A stretch of 64,000 nucleotides of DNA. Source: Calocera cornea HHB12733 (taxonomy: Eukaryota; Basidiomycota; Dacrymycetes; Dacrymycetales; Dacrymycetaceae). The DNA lies in NCBI GenBank assembly GCA_001632435.1, contig KV424035.1, positions 1 through 64,000 on the forward strand. The letters run 5' to 3'. The notes beneath the pieces were generated by a model that worked only from the letters and a program-made list of their open reading frames with translations, was not told the origin of the DNA and ran no database searches. A program made the translations under genes and the position numbers. Below, piece by piece: positions 55,085-64,000 of the stretch; the stretch's first letter is position 1, and each line of letters opens with the position of its first letter.

Positions 55085-58000
55085 ATGCGAGCTCTGCCGT
55101 TCGCGCTGCTGGAAGCGGCGCTAGTGCTCTTGCCCGCGGTGCAGGCAAGGGGGAATGCGTCATCGCAGGCTCCCATGAGGAATGTGTACACCGGACGGTG
55201 GGCGAGCAGCGGCACCTCAGGTGTTGTGAGTCGTGGAACCAATTCTCCACCGCATATCAATGCTGACAAGTTTGTAGGACGTAAACCCGCTGTCTGATTT
55301 CGGTAAGACACAACAGTCATAGCGTAATAGACGATATTCATCAGTCGCCATAGCACCGCAGAAGTGTCCGCCGTGCTTCAACTGCCAACTCCCCGCGTTC
55401 TCATGCGGCCAGGTGCGTCCCCCACCGCTCTAACCTGTATGTTGCTAAACGTTCTCTAGTTCGGCGAGTGCAGCGACTACGATGGGCAATGCAAGTGCCC
55501 GCCCGGGTGGGGCGGCATCGACTGCCTGACGCCGCGTAAGCCCCTGACCGTGCTCCTATCCCGCCTTCTCTCACCACCATTTCGCTCACAGTATGCGACT
55601 CCCTCGCGGATGGCACAGAGCGGCACCTCCGCCCACCGGGAGAGCAGTGCCAGTGCAAGGACGGGTGGAGTGGAATAAACTGCAATGGTGCGCTCGACGC
55701 TGTTGTGTGACTGTTGGGACCGGACTAACTTCGGGTCAGTGTGCATGAGCGATTCGGCGTGCGACGGGTTCCCGCTCGCTATCAGGGTGCCGCCGGAGGT
55801 CGAGGATCCCGGCGAGGGGATCAGCAACATGACTTGCTACAGCGGAGGGCAGACGGTCTGGGAGAACCACCAGATGTGCGATGTGACGAGTGCGTCCTAT
55901 GCGTCTCCGTACTGAGGTTGAATGCAGCTGATCCCTTCCCCGCAGACCGTAAGATTCTCGACCAGCTCGGAGACCGCAAGCCGCAAGCGACCTTCACCTG
56001 CAACAAGAAGGACGACAGCTGTGCGTTCCAGTTCTGGGTCGACCAGGAGGAGTCGTTCTACTGCGCGCTCGAGACGTGCAAGAGCAGCCTCACGCCGGGC
56101 TATGAGAACGGGACGGACCAGCTGAGCTATGCGTGCGATACACTCAAGTGCAAGTGCGTGCCGGGGAAGATGCTCTGTGGGGAGGAGGGAAGCATCGGTG
56201 CTCATATACTTCTCCCTCACCTCTCGCTTCGTGCACTGACGCATTTTGTATGGCGCAGACCTCTCCGAGTTCCTGACAGAAGCGATTAAGGGCCCAGCAG
56301 CGTTCAAGTGCACGGGCAACAAGTGCTCGTTCGAAGAGCCCGCGATGAACGAGCTCATCGAGGAGGTCTTCGGTGACAAGTCCATCACCCTCTCGTGCTA
56401 TGGCGGCGAGTGCATACACTATACTATGGTGCCTGGGTATGAGCGTCCGGAGAAGCCGGACAACAGCGTTTGGGTTGCTGTGAGCGCGGCGGCTGCGGGG
56501 GCGGTGTTTATTCTTGCTAGCATCCGTAGGTGTGCTTCCCGAGGAGATTTGTGCTTTGCTAATGGGCGTAGTGTTCTGGTACCTTGGCCGAACGAGCCAT
56601 GACGGGCAAGGCAGTGTGCGCCTCCCCGCGGACGAGGCGGCCAAGCTCATGTCCGAGCACGTCCCGGCATCGCTTCACTTCTCCAACCTGTCCTACTCGA
56701 TCAACGGCAAACAGATCCTCGAGAACATCACTGGCTCCGTGCGCCCTGGCACGGTCATGGCGATCATGGGTGCGTCCGGCGCGGGCAAGTCGACGCTGCT
56801 CGATATCCTCGCGCGCAAGCAGAAGCGCGGCGCGGTCGGCGGGACGACGCTCGTGAACGGCAAGGAGGTGTCCAACGGCGTGTTCCGCAAGGTGATGGGC
56901 TTTGTGGACCAGGAGGACTGCCTCATGCCCACGCTCACCGTGTACGAGACGGTGCTGTACTCTGCTCTGCTCCGCCTCCCGAGGGATATGAGCCTCGCCG
57001 CGAAGAAGTTCCGCACGCTCGAGACGATGCAGGAGCTCGGCATCCTCGGCATCCGCGACAGCCGCATTGGCGAGTCGGGCCAACGCTCCATATCCGGAGG
57101 GGAGAAGCGCCGCGTATCCATCGCCTGCGAGCTCGTCACCTCGCCCAGCATCCTCTTCCTCGACGAGCCCACGAGCGGCCTGGACGCGTTCAACGCGTTC
57201 AACGTCGTCGAGAGCCTTGTGGGGCTCGCGAAAGACTACAACCGCACGGTCATATTCACGATCCACCAGCCGAGGAGCAATATCGTCGCGCTGTTTGACC
57301 AGCTCGTACTGCTCGCAAAGGGCCGGACAGTATACTCGGGTGAGCTTGCGAAATGCCAGGAATACTTTGAGCACATCGGCAGTCCCTGCCCCCCGGGGTT
57401 CAACATTGCGGATTATCTGAGTGAGTTTTTCAGTGGCTGCCTTGGGTTTATAAGCTGACGACTTCTAGTCGATCTGACGATGCGTGCGAGCGGCGACTCT
57501 AATGGAACGCGCTCCAAATCGTCCCCTCTACTCAGCCCCGCTGGCGACGTCAACGTCGACGAGGAGCAAGGTTTTGCCAACCTCTCCACGACCACTGCCA
57601 CGACCCTCGTACCTGGACAATCGAGCTCTTCCTCAACCGCGGAGGAGGCCGAGCTTCAGCCTATGCTCCAGGCGGAGGACACCAGCTCTGGCTCGTTCAT
57701 CAGGCGCAAGACCTCTCAGCTGCTGTCCGTCATGACCGCCAACTCGGGCACCATCGCCCCGCAGGCACTCGCGCCCGAGCTGCAGGCGCTCGTGGACGCA
57801 TACGCAGCGAGCGATATCGCCGCTGCTATCCTTGCGGAGGCCCAGGCGGTCACCACCTCGGCTGACCAGAACGGCGCTACGAACGGGACCTCGGACTCGG
57901 CTGCGGAGCTGACTCCCCCCGGCCAGGACCTGCACTCTCATCGCAGGGCTAGCTGGCCGACGCAGTTCCGTATCCTCAGCGGGCGTGCTTTCAAGAACTT

Positions 58001-58946
58001 GTACCGCAACCCGTGGCTGCTGACGGCGCATTACGTGTCGTCTATCGTCATTGCTTGTGCGTATCTCCTTCCGGTTTTCCGTCCTGTAAACTGGAGTACT
58101 GACAAGCTGTAGTTGGTTGCGGTTTCTTCTTCTACCAGCTCCCGAACGACATCCCTGGCTTCCAGAACCGCCTTGGCCTGTTCTTCTTCGCCCTGGCGCT
58201 CTTTGGCTTCTCGTGTCTCTCCAGCCTCGGGCTGTTCGCTAACGAACGGCTGCTGTTTATGCGCGAGCGGGCAAACGGGTACTACACGTCATTCACCTAC
58301 TTCGCGTCCAAGGTCCTGTTCGATGTACTGCCTTTACGGGTCGTCCCTCCTATGGTATTTGGAGGCATCGTCTACGGGCTCGTCGGGCTAGTGCCTGAGG
58401 TGTCGAGCTTCTGGAAGTTCATGCTCGCACTGGTATTCTTCAACCTTACCACGGCAAGTGTGGTGCTCCTGCTGTCCATTGCGATTGCGGACACCAGCGT
58501 GGCAAGCCTGTGCGGCACGCTTGTGATGCTCTTCAAGTGAGTGCATCATCGCCGCCGATTTGGACATCACGCTAAATTTTACTAGCCTGCTCTTCGCTGG
58601 TCTGCTCATCAACTTCCAGTCCATGCCCACAGGTCTGGGCTGGATCCAGACAATTTCGTTCTTCCACGCAGCTTACGAGGCGCTGCTCGTGAATGAGCTA
58701 CAGTGGCTGCAGCTCAAGCAGACCAAGTATGGGATCGAGCTTGATATCCCGTCGGCGACCATTCTTTCCGCATTTGGCTTCAAGGCTAACGTGAGTACCG
58801 TATCAAACCCGTTGGGGTTACCGGTGTTGACGAAAGTTCTCCAGGCTTATTGGTGGCCTGACATTGCAATTCTTGGGATTGAGTTTGGGGTGTTCACCAT
58901 TTTGAGCTTCCTCATCCTTCACTTCTTCGTGAAGGAACGCCGATAG
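55085..58946 (+). CDS. ABCG half-transporter with EGF-like ectodomain (Adp1-like)
   Basis: Many exons, the first being 55085..55225, then a 25-nt exon 55278..55302. Yeast Adp1 and relatives are ABCG proteins with a large cysteine-rich lumenal or extracellular domain; substrates are unknown. Seen: signal peptide ([20 protein letters not shown]), cysteine-rich segments with two EGF-like repeats ([33 protein letters not shown]), more Cys-rich sequence ([27 protein letters not shown]), a membrane segment ([18 protein letters not shown]), the nucleotide-binding domain with Walker [13 protein letters not shown], signature [12 protein letters not shown], Walker [13 protein letters not shown] and H-loop TIHQPR, a Ser-rich linker, and a C-terminal six-helix membrane domain with [13 protein letters not shown] and [11 protein letters not shown] end. 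Third positions are strongly GC-biased. A half-transporter would need to dimerise. Confidence 0.9.
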
Positions 58947-59602
58947 GATTGATCGGGCACGGACAGTCTCATCATCCCCTTCCCCCTACTCTGGTCCCCC
59001 CTTGCGGGCCACACACTCTTTCTAACAAGCAACATCATATTCTATTATGGGGCGCATATGTATGGTAGTTTCCACAACACTGTATTTTTCACAAATTTTC
59101 CAGAAAGCGTAAAATGCATCACACCTATGGCGTACGTGCGCTCCTCCCGGAGAGAGGTACGCCTCGAGGCAAGAGCGTGTAGGGCAACGGCCTCTGGTAT
59201 AGGAAGCGCTGGGGGTTGCCATTTGCCCAGCGAAGGCCAACGTGGGAAGCTGACTGAATCTGCGGCAAGCTATTCTGCCGCCGAGGCCGGTTCGCAATAC
59301 CAGACCAATACGAATCCCGTGTTTCTCGCCCTGCTTCCAACTTACGAGAAGGCTCCAGGGCGTTCTGATGTGCACGGACTCTCGCGCTCGCGGATGGCGA
59401 TCGAAAGCGATCGGATCGGCCCGCGTCCGCGCGGGCAAAGGAGCCCTGCTTCACTTCTCACCAAGGGCACGCACCGCCCGGGAGATCTAGCAGATTGGCG
59501 AGGGTGGTAAACCTCGGCCCCATCCGGCAACTGGCGCGGCCAGGGGGGGCCGAGCTGACCAACGGCGACAGCTGCTGGGGCGCCTGGGCCTCGCCGATCT
59601 TC

Positions 59603-59629
59603 CTTACTACTTACTACTTACTACTTACT
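59603..59629. repeat. TTACTAC heptamer tandem repeat
   Basis: Three full TTACTAC units plus a partial, directly repeated in the gene-free region. Confidence 0.8.
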
Positions 59630-59983
59630 GCTCACGGCTGGGCGGGGAGTGCTGATCCGCAGCTTCATGCATTGCACCGGAAGGACGGGGCGGGGACGAG
59701 CAGGTCGGAGGAAGTGCGCCGGCGCCGTGCGGTGCGGTGCGGGTCTGTTCTGTTCTGTTCTTCTGGGGTGGAGCAGCGTTAGCGACAAGTTGTTGTGCGG
59801 GATGGGAAGAAGCGGATCCCGGTCAGAAGCAACGGCGGTGGGCGGAAGTCGCTGCGCGGCGGTGGAAGTCGGCGCCGTGGGCTGGGGCGCGGGTCCGCGC
59901 GAAGCGCCGCTCTCACGGGACGGGCTCTGGCCTTGCCCCGAGGCGATTGCGCCCGGGTTGGTGCGCCCGCCCCGGGGAGGTGG

Positions 59984-60011
59984 GATGCGAGATGCGAGAT
60001 GCGAGATGCGA
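59984..60011. repeat. GATGCGA heptamer tandem repeat
   Basis: Four perfect head-to-tail copies of GATGCGA. Confidence 0.85.
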
Positions 60012-60964
60012 GGTGCTGTCATTGTTATTCCCCGAGCGGGCAGTGTGCGCCTCAGAATGCGGACAGCACCGCGCGGTGCGGCCGAGCGTGGCAGCTGTGG
60101 GCCAGTGGGCTGGACGATGACGGCGCGGGCTGATTAGGATCGGGCGTCGGCGCTGCATCGGGGGCGAGTTTCAGGAGGACGACGCTGTGGATGTGGATGT
60201 GGATGTGGAATCTTGACAATACCGCGCGTGGCGGATGATAACGACAAGTGCATTGCCAAGATGGACAATGGGCTACAGCCCCCTGCGCTGTGGCAGCCGC
60301 TGGAGCTAGTACGACGTAAGCTCGCCAATGATCATCCATCGTTGTGACAGGTGGATCGGCGAGGGACGAGAGTTCAACCAGCAGAGAGGGGCGCACGCAG
60401 AATGCCGTGAGCGAGCCGCTGGGCGCGGGTGACGACGCTGTCTCGCGCGGGGCAGCATCGAAGGTTCAGTTGGAACGACCCTCTGCGCCTCCGCGCGCGG
60501 GGTGGGCGCGAGTTTATCCGCGGCCGGGCGTGTGCCACCACAGCTCCCGCCGCCCGCCGCCCCGGCCGGGCGCACGGAAGGAGCCGTGCCTCGCCCGGTG
60601 ACAGGGCTGACGTATGGTGCCTGGCTCGCGGCTGCCAAGTGGGCCGTCAGCGCAGGCTGGTGTGCGCGCTGATTGCTGATTGAACAGGCTGGGATTACCC
60701 GCTCATCCCGGGACGGCCCCCAAGAGGTGTTGTTCTTGACGACTACTAGTGGCTGGACGGGCATGCGGCCCAACATACATACATACAGGACTGGACAGTG
60801 CGGCAAGGTGTGATATCACAGCAGAAGCAGGTGGGATTCCAGGCCTGGCGGAGGCATTTAGCGCACGCACAACTGAAGCTTCCGCTGATCGGATCGGGGA
60901 GCGTGCGGCCTGCCCCGGCGCAGCTTATGCGAGCGGGGCGTGGACCCTGGCTCTGTGGGATGCC

Positions 60965-60991
60965 GGAGACGGGAGACGGGAGACGGGAGAC
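60965..60991. repeat. GGGAGAC heptamer tandem repeat
   Basis: Three to four GGGAGAC units in tandem. Confidence 0.8.
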
Positions 60992-61751
60992 CGGGTCGAG
61001 TTGGGGTGCAAGTGGCTCGAAATAGGGACCAGGCCCGCCCCGGCTGCTATTCAGAATCGCGCGACGCGCTTTTTGGGCCCCAGATGCGCTGCTGCTGAAT
61101 GGCGAGCCTATCGTGTGTATGCGTATGCGTATGGGCGTGGGCGTGGGCGTGTGCGCACTGCGCTAGAGGAGCGTGTGGGAAGCCAGGTGAACACCCGACG
61201 ACGGGCGTGCATGAAAGCTGTGACGAGTGGGCGGGAATGCTGATTGTGAGAAGAGGGAAGGGCCGGTTCGCGCACCCGCCCGTGATGGCTGCTGATTGAT
61301 TGCATTCCCTTGCCATTCGCCCCCGCGCGGAATTGCCTCCATCCGACGGGCACTCGCGCACCCTCGCGCCCTTGCTTGCCCATTATTGGCCGGCGGAGTC
61401 CCGCTTCGGGAAATGCATTCTTCGCCACAGCAAAGTCGCCCCCCGCCCTCGCTCGCCGCATTCCTCCCCCGCCCTGCCCTCCTCTTCTCTCTCACACCCC
61501 TCCCTCCCTCCCGAACTGCGCCCAATAACCCCTCGGCCGCACGCCCGCTCTCTCTACACTCCTGTTCCCTCCGTCTGTCCGCCGCTCATCGCCCCCATCC
61601 GCACGTCCACTGGCCCTAACTCACCCGCCCGTGACCCGCTGCCCTCGACCCGCCCACAGCGCTCTTTAGGCCACCCGCACCCGCACCCCCTTTCGTGAGC
61701 CACCTTCCCCCCCTCCAGACCCGCCCTTCCTCACCCGTCCAAGGCCCAATA

Positions 61752-64000
61752 ATGGCGTTCGCCGATGCGCCCATCAACTCTCAAAACTACCGCCGGGCCA
61801 TCGTGAAGGACTGCCCGGAGCACTACACCGCCGTCCTCTCCGACCCGGCCAAGATCAGCGGCGCGTGGCACTACGGCGTGTACGTCTCGCGCGACTCGGC
61901 CTACCCGTCCTACCCGGCCGCGTCCTCCTCCTCCGCCGCGTCCCAGCGCTCCCTCAAGTCCCTCTCCCGCCCGGCAGGCTTCTACATCCGCCGCAAGTGG
62001 GAGGACTGCCTCGACCTGCAGCGCGTGCTGGAGGGCGAGGTGCTCACCATCGACAAGGCGCGGCGGAAGCACGGGGTGGAGAAGCCCGCCCGCCTGTACC
62101 CCTCAGACCGCGCCGCGTCGTTCGAGTCGCTTCCCTGCGGGGACACGCAGGCCTTCCTCCTCGGGCAGGACGCGATCCCGAAGCTGTCGCGCAAGAGCTC
62201 GCTCTTCAAGGCCTCCCAGGCCATGCTGGGCAAGCGGCAGACCGAATTCGGCGCGCTCATCGCGTGGTTGTTCAGCGCGGAGCACGCGCTTGCGGACGAG
62301 TTGCGTGACACCAAGCCCGTCCGCGAGTGGTTCGCATACTGGCGCAGCGACAAGGAGACGGAGGGCAAGGTCCGCCCACCCACCGCGCCTATCCAGGCGG
62401 CGACCATGCCGCCGTTCATCGGCGGTCGCGGGCGCCAGGAGTCCGTATCCTCCATGACGACGAGCACGACCGCGTCCGACGGGAGCAGCTACGGCCCGTT
62501 GAGCCCCGAGATGCGCCTCTCGCAGGTCTTCCGCCCCTCCGTGGCGTATATCAAGAACCGGCCGATGTCAGTGCTCACGGACATCTCGGCTTTCTCGGAC
62601 GACTACCTCGACGAGCTCAGCCAGACCATGGACAGCTTCCCCACGCCCCCGCCGCTGGAGGACGACGCGATCCGCGCGCTCTCCCCGACGCTGCGCAAGC
62701 GCGCTGCCTCCTCGGAGCAGCTCTCCCGACTGGGGCTCATGACGCCTGTGCCAGAGTTCGAGCCGTCTATCACACCTGGCGGCCTCTCACCCATCCCTCC
62801 CTCACCGCTCGAGCCGTCTCCCGTCATCCTCCCCCTGCAAACTCCCATGCCTCTCCCTCCGCTCCCTTCGCTACCGCCAGCCTCGTCCCCTCGTTCGCCT
62901 ATCTCTCCCCGCTCCCCCGTGGCCCCGCAGCCACAAGAGCAGCTCCAAGCTATCCTCCCAGCCAAACCCAAAAAGCCGCGCCACTGGCAGTCCATGCTCA
63001 ACCTGCGCGACAACCGCAGCAGCAGCCTCGCCTTCCCCTCCCCGCCCTCTCCGTCCCCGCGGCCCAGCACGGCCGAGACGGCGGAGACGGCCCAGCGGCG
63101 CGCGCCGGCCCCGCGCGACCAGCGCCATCTCTCCTCGCACGCGCGCTCAAACTCAAAGTTCAGGAACGGCATGTTCATCTCCGCGCCGACGACCCCGCAC
63201 CTCGGCAGCGAGGGGGATCTTGGCTTCCAGTTCGGCGGCCCGCAGCAGTACCCGTCCCAGCCCAGTCCTTCCCTCACCATGGGCTCCGCGGGCTCTGGAC
63301 CGTCGTTCGGCATCGGAAGCCCGACGAATAGCACGCCTGATCTGGTCGAGCGTACTGCACTGGCTCGCACGGAGTCGAGCCGCTCCAGCCTCTCGTCCGA
63401 CGCGGCCAACCTCCCGTACAAGGGCAGCCAGATCAGCGTCGCCATGCCCGCAAGCCTCTACTCGAGTGTGACGACACTGGACACGGACGTGTCTGAGCCA
63501 GTGGAGTACGACCGACTCGCGAGCACGCCCCTGCCTCCGGGCAGCGCACGCAACAGCGACCCAGAGCCGCTAGACGACACGCTCGTCAGCCGCATCATGC
63601 TCCGCGCGCAGCAGAACGGGATCTCCTCGCGCCCGTCCTCCGGCGACCAAGAGCTGATCGACGCGTACCTGTACTCGTCCATCGAGGCCTCGCTCAGCCC
63701 CACGCGCTCCCTTTCCTCCTCCGCGTCGGACGACATCGACAGGAAGTACGGCACGAGCTGGATATCTATGGACGCGGACGAGGACACGCTGCCTATCCTG
63801 CTGGACAAGTCTCTCCCTCCTTCGCCGATGACGGACCGCACCTCCTGGAGCAGCCCGCGCAAGCAATCTATCAACGGCTCCATCTCTTCACCCGAGCAGT
63901 TCCCCAAGCCCTTCCAGCACCGGCCGGCTGGCCAGTTCCACCTCCCCTGGTCGACGCCTACCTCTCCACCGCGTACTCCGCCGGGAGACGAGCCTGCGGC
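61752..64000 (+). CDS. Large unrecognised Ser/Pro-rich protein, N-terminal domain possibly PX-like; 3' end outside window
   Basis: A single open frame of 749 codons runs from ATG 61752 to the window edge without a stop and no intron is needed. Third positions are heavily G/C. I do not recognise the family. The first ~210 residues look folded: NYRRAIVKDCPEHYTAVLSD, then GAWHYGVYVSRDS, a Ser/Ala-rich loop, GFYIRRKWEDCLDLQRVLEG, and a helical part (KRQTEFGALIAWLFSAEHAL; PVREWFAYWRSDKE). The order YGV/VSR, then an RKWEDCLDLQ element, recalls PX (phosphoinositide-binding) domains, but this is a weak resemblance. The rest is probably disordered, with many SP/TP sites (PRSPISPRSPV, SPPSPSPRPS) and FRNGMFISAPTTPH, consistent with a phospho-regulated scaffold. 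Confidence 0.75.
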   Translation, partial: MAFADAPINSQNYRRAIVKDCPEHYTAVLSDPAKISGAWHYGVYVSRDSAYPSYPAASSSSAASQRSLKSLSRPAGFYIRRKWEDCLDLQRVLEGEVLTIDKARRKHGVEKPARLYPSDRAASFESLPCGDTQAFLLGQDAIPKLSRKSSLFKASQAMLGKRQTEFGALIAWLFSAEHALADELRDTKPVREWFAYWRSDKETEGKVRPPTAPIQAATMPPFIGGRGRQESVSSMTTSTTASDGSSYGPLSPEMRLSQVFRPSVAYIKNRPMSVLTDISAFSDDYLDELSQTMDSFPTPPPLEDDAIRALSPTLRKRAASSEQLSRLGLMTPVPEFEPSITPGGLSPIPPSPLEPSPVILPLQTPMPLPPLPSLPPASSPRSPISPRSPVAPQPQEQLQAILPAKPKKPRHWQSMLNLRDNRSSSLAFPSPPSPSPRPSTAETAETAQRRAPAPRDQRHLSSHARSNSKFRNGMFISAPTTPHLGSEGDLGFQFGGPQQYPSQPSPSLTMGSAGSGPSFGIGSPTNSTPDLVERTALARTESSRSSLSSDAANLPYKGSQISVAMPASLYSSVTTLDTDVSEPVEYDRLASTPLPPGSARNSDPEPLDDTLVSRIMLRAQQNGISSRPSSGDQELIDAYLYSSIEASLSPTRSLSSSASDDIDRKYGTSWISMDADEDTLPILLDKSLPPSPMTDRTSWSSPRKQSINGSISSPEQFPKPFQHRPAGQFHLPWSTPTSPPRTPPGDEPA

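Larger units (their letters stand above)
58947..61751. promoter_or_regulatory. 2.8-kb gene-free GC-rich region with tandem repeats and CT-rich leader
   Basis: No gene is supported. Base composition rises in GC toward the right. Short tandem repeats are frequent: TTACTAC x3+ (59603-59629), GATGCGA x4 (59984-60011), TGGATG-type units (about 60187-60208), GGGAGAC x3-4 (about 60965-60991) and GCGTAT/GGGCGT units (about 61113-61155). From about 61430 to 61740 the plus strand is strongly pyrimidine-rich and leads into the ATG at 61752, as in the Nudix gene. It probably combines the 3' region of the ABC gene with a long promoter of the terminal gene. Confidence 0.45.

Noticed and set aside
56559..57374. 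A 271-codon minus-strand frame opposite the ABC transporter
   Set aside because: Antisense shadow of the nucleotide-binding domain exon, which shows all ABC motifs in the other strand.
59984..60011. GATGCGA repeats as a CRISPR-like array
   Set aside because: The units are 7 nt, directly abutting and without spacers, in a eukaryotic genome.
62327..63331. A 334-codon plus-strand frame near the right edge
   Set aside because: It is the +1 shadow of the longer frame starting at 61752; its composition (Arg/Pro/Ala) is what GC-rich third positions produce.

Overview
This window comes from a filamentous basidiomycete fungus, most likely Agaricomycotina. Genes are dense, on both strands, and cut by many very short introns (mostly 45-60 nt, GT...AG with CTNAY-like branch points). 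Its proteins include fungal VTC4, UPF0014, Adp1-type ABCG, Tul1/Dsc1-type E3 and a single MadBub kinase, plus a Polycomb E(z)/KMT6 enzyme. No virus, prophage, CRISPR array, rRNA or tRNA was seen. Spliced models were built by hand; where exon lists are given they close to a multiple of three and read through the expected conserved motifs.

Layout. 1-430: low-complexity edge and an AT-rich stretch. 431-2137 (+): arrestin-like protein, 5' incom plete. 2312-2744 (-): PAM18. 2914-6053 (+): SGD1/NOM1. 6255-7180 (-): EFM4-like methyltransferase. 7361-8309 (+): PLP homeostasis protein. 8374-9971 (-): ARP3. 10797-12665 (+): ZIP7/Yke4-like zinc transporter. 13931-14607 (+): DIPP/Aps1-like Nudix hydrolase. 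14998-18247 (-): VTC4. 18570-19865 (+): UPF0014 membrane protein. 20027-22459 (-): MIC60. 22789-24530 (+): unknown coiled-coil protein. 24721-27648 (-): Tul1-like membrane RING E3. 27947-30627 (+): acetoacetyl-CoA synthetase. 30764-32269 (-): unknown acidic/Ser-rich protein. 32505-36842 (+): MadBub checkpoint kinase. 37083-40640 (-): PBP1/ataxin-2. 40641-43423: gene-poor. 43424-45997 (-): EZH2/KMT6. 46887-48504 (+): AhpC/TSA-type protein. 48701-49650 (-): eIF6. 49911-51646 (+): NDUFAF7. 51823-52762 (+): DNAJC8-like. 53155-54658 (-): aminotransferase. 55085-58946 (+): Adp1-like ABC transporter. 58947-61751: gene-free, GC-rich with short tandem repeats. 61752 to the right edge (+): large unknown protein, open at its 3' end.

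Most genes are housekeeping: mitochondria (PAM18, MIC60, NDUFAF7), ribosome biogenesis (SGD1, eIF6), RNA (PBP1, DNAJC8), cytoskeleton (ARP3), mitosis (MadBub), chromatin (EZH2), phosphate and metal handling (Nudix, VTC4, ZIP, UPF0014). Neighbours are often divergent pairs sharing 150-430 bp promoters. I found no evidence of a new multi-gene system. The most notable features are very small exons (5, 9, 15, 21 nt) that split catalytic or metal-binding motifs, an array of Cdc20-binding ABBA-like motifs in MadBub, a GC-AG intron, the adjacency of an inositol-pyrophosphatase-like Nudix gene with the SPX-domain polyphosphate polymerase gene, and three proteins I cannot assign.
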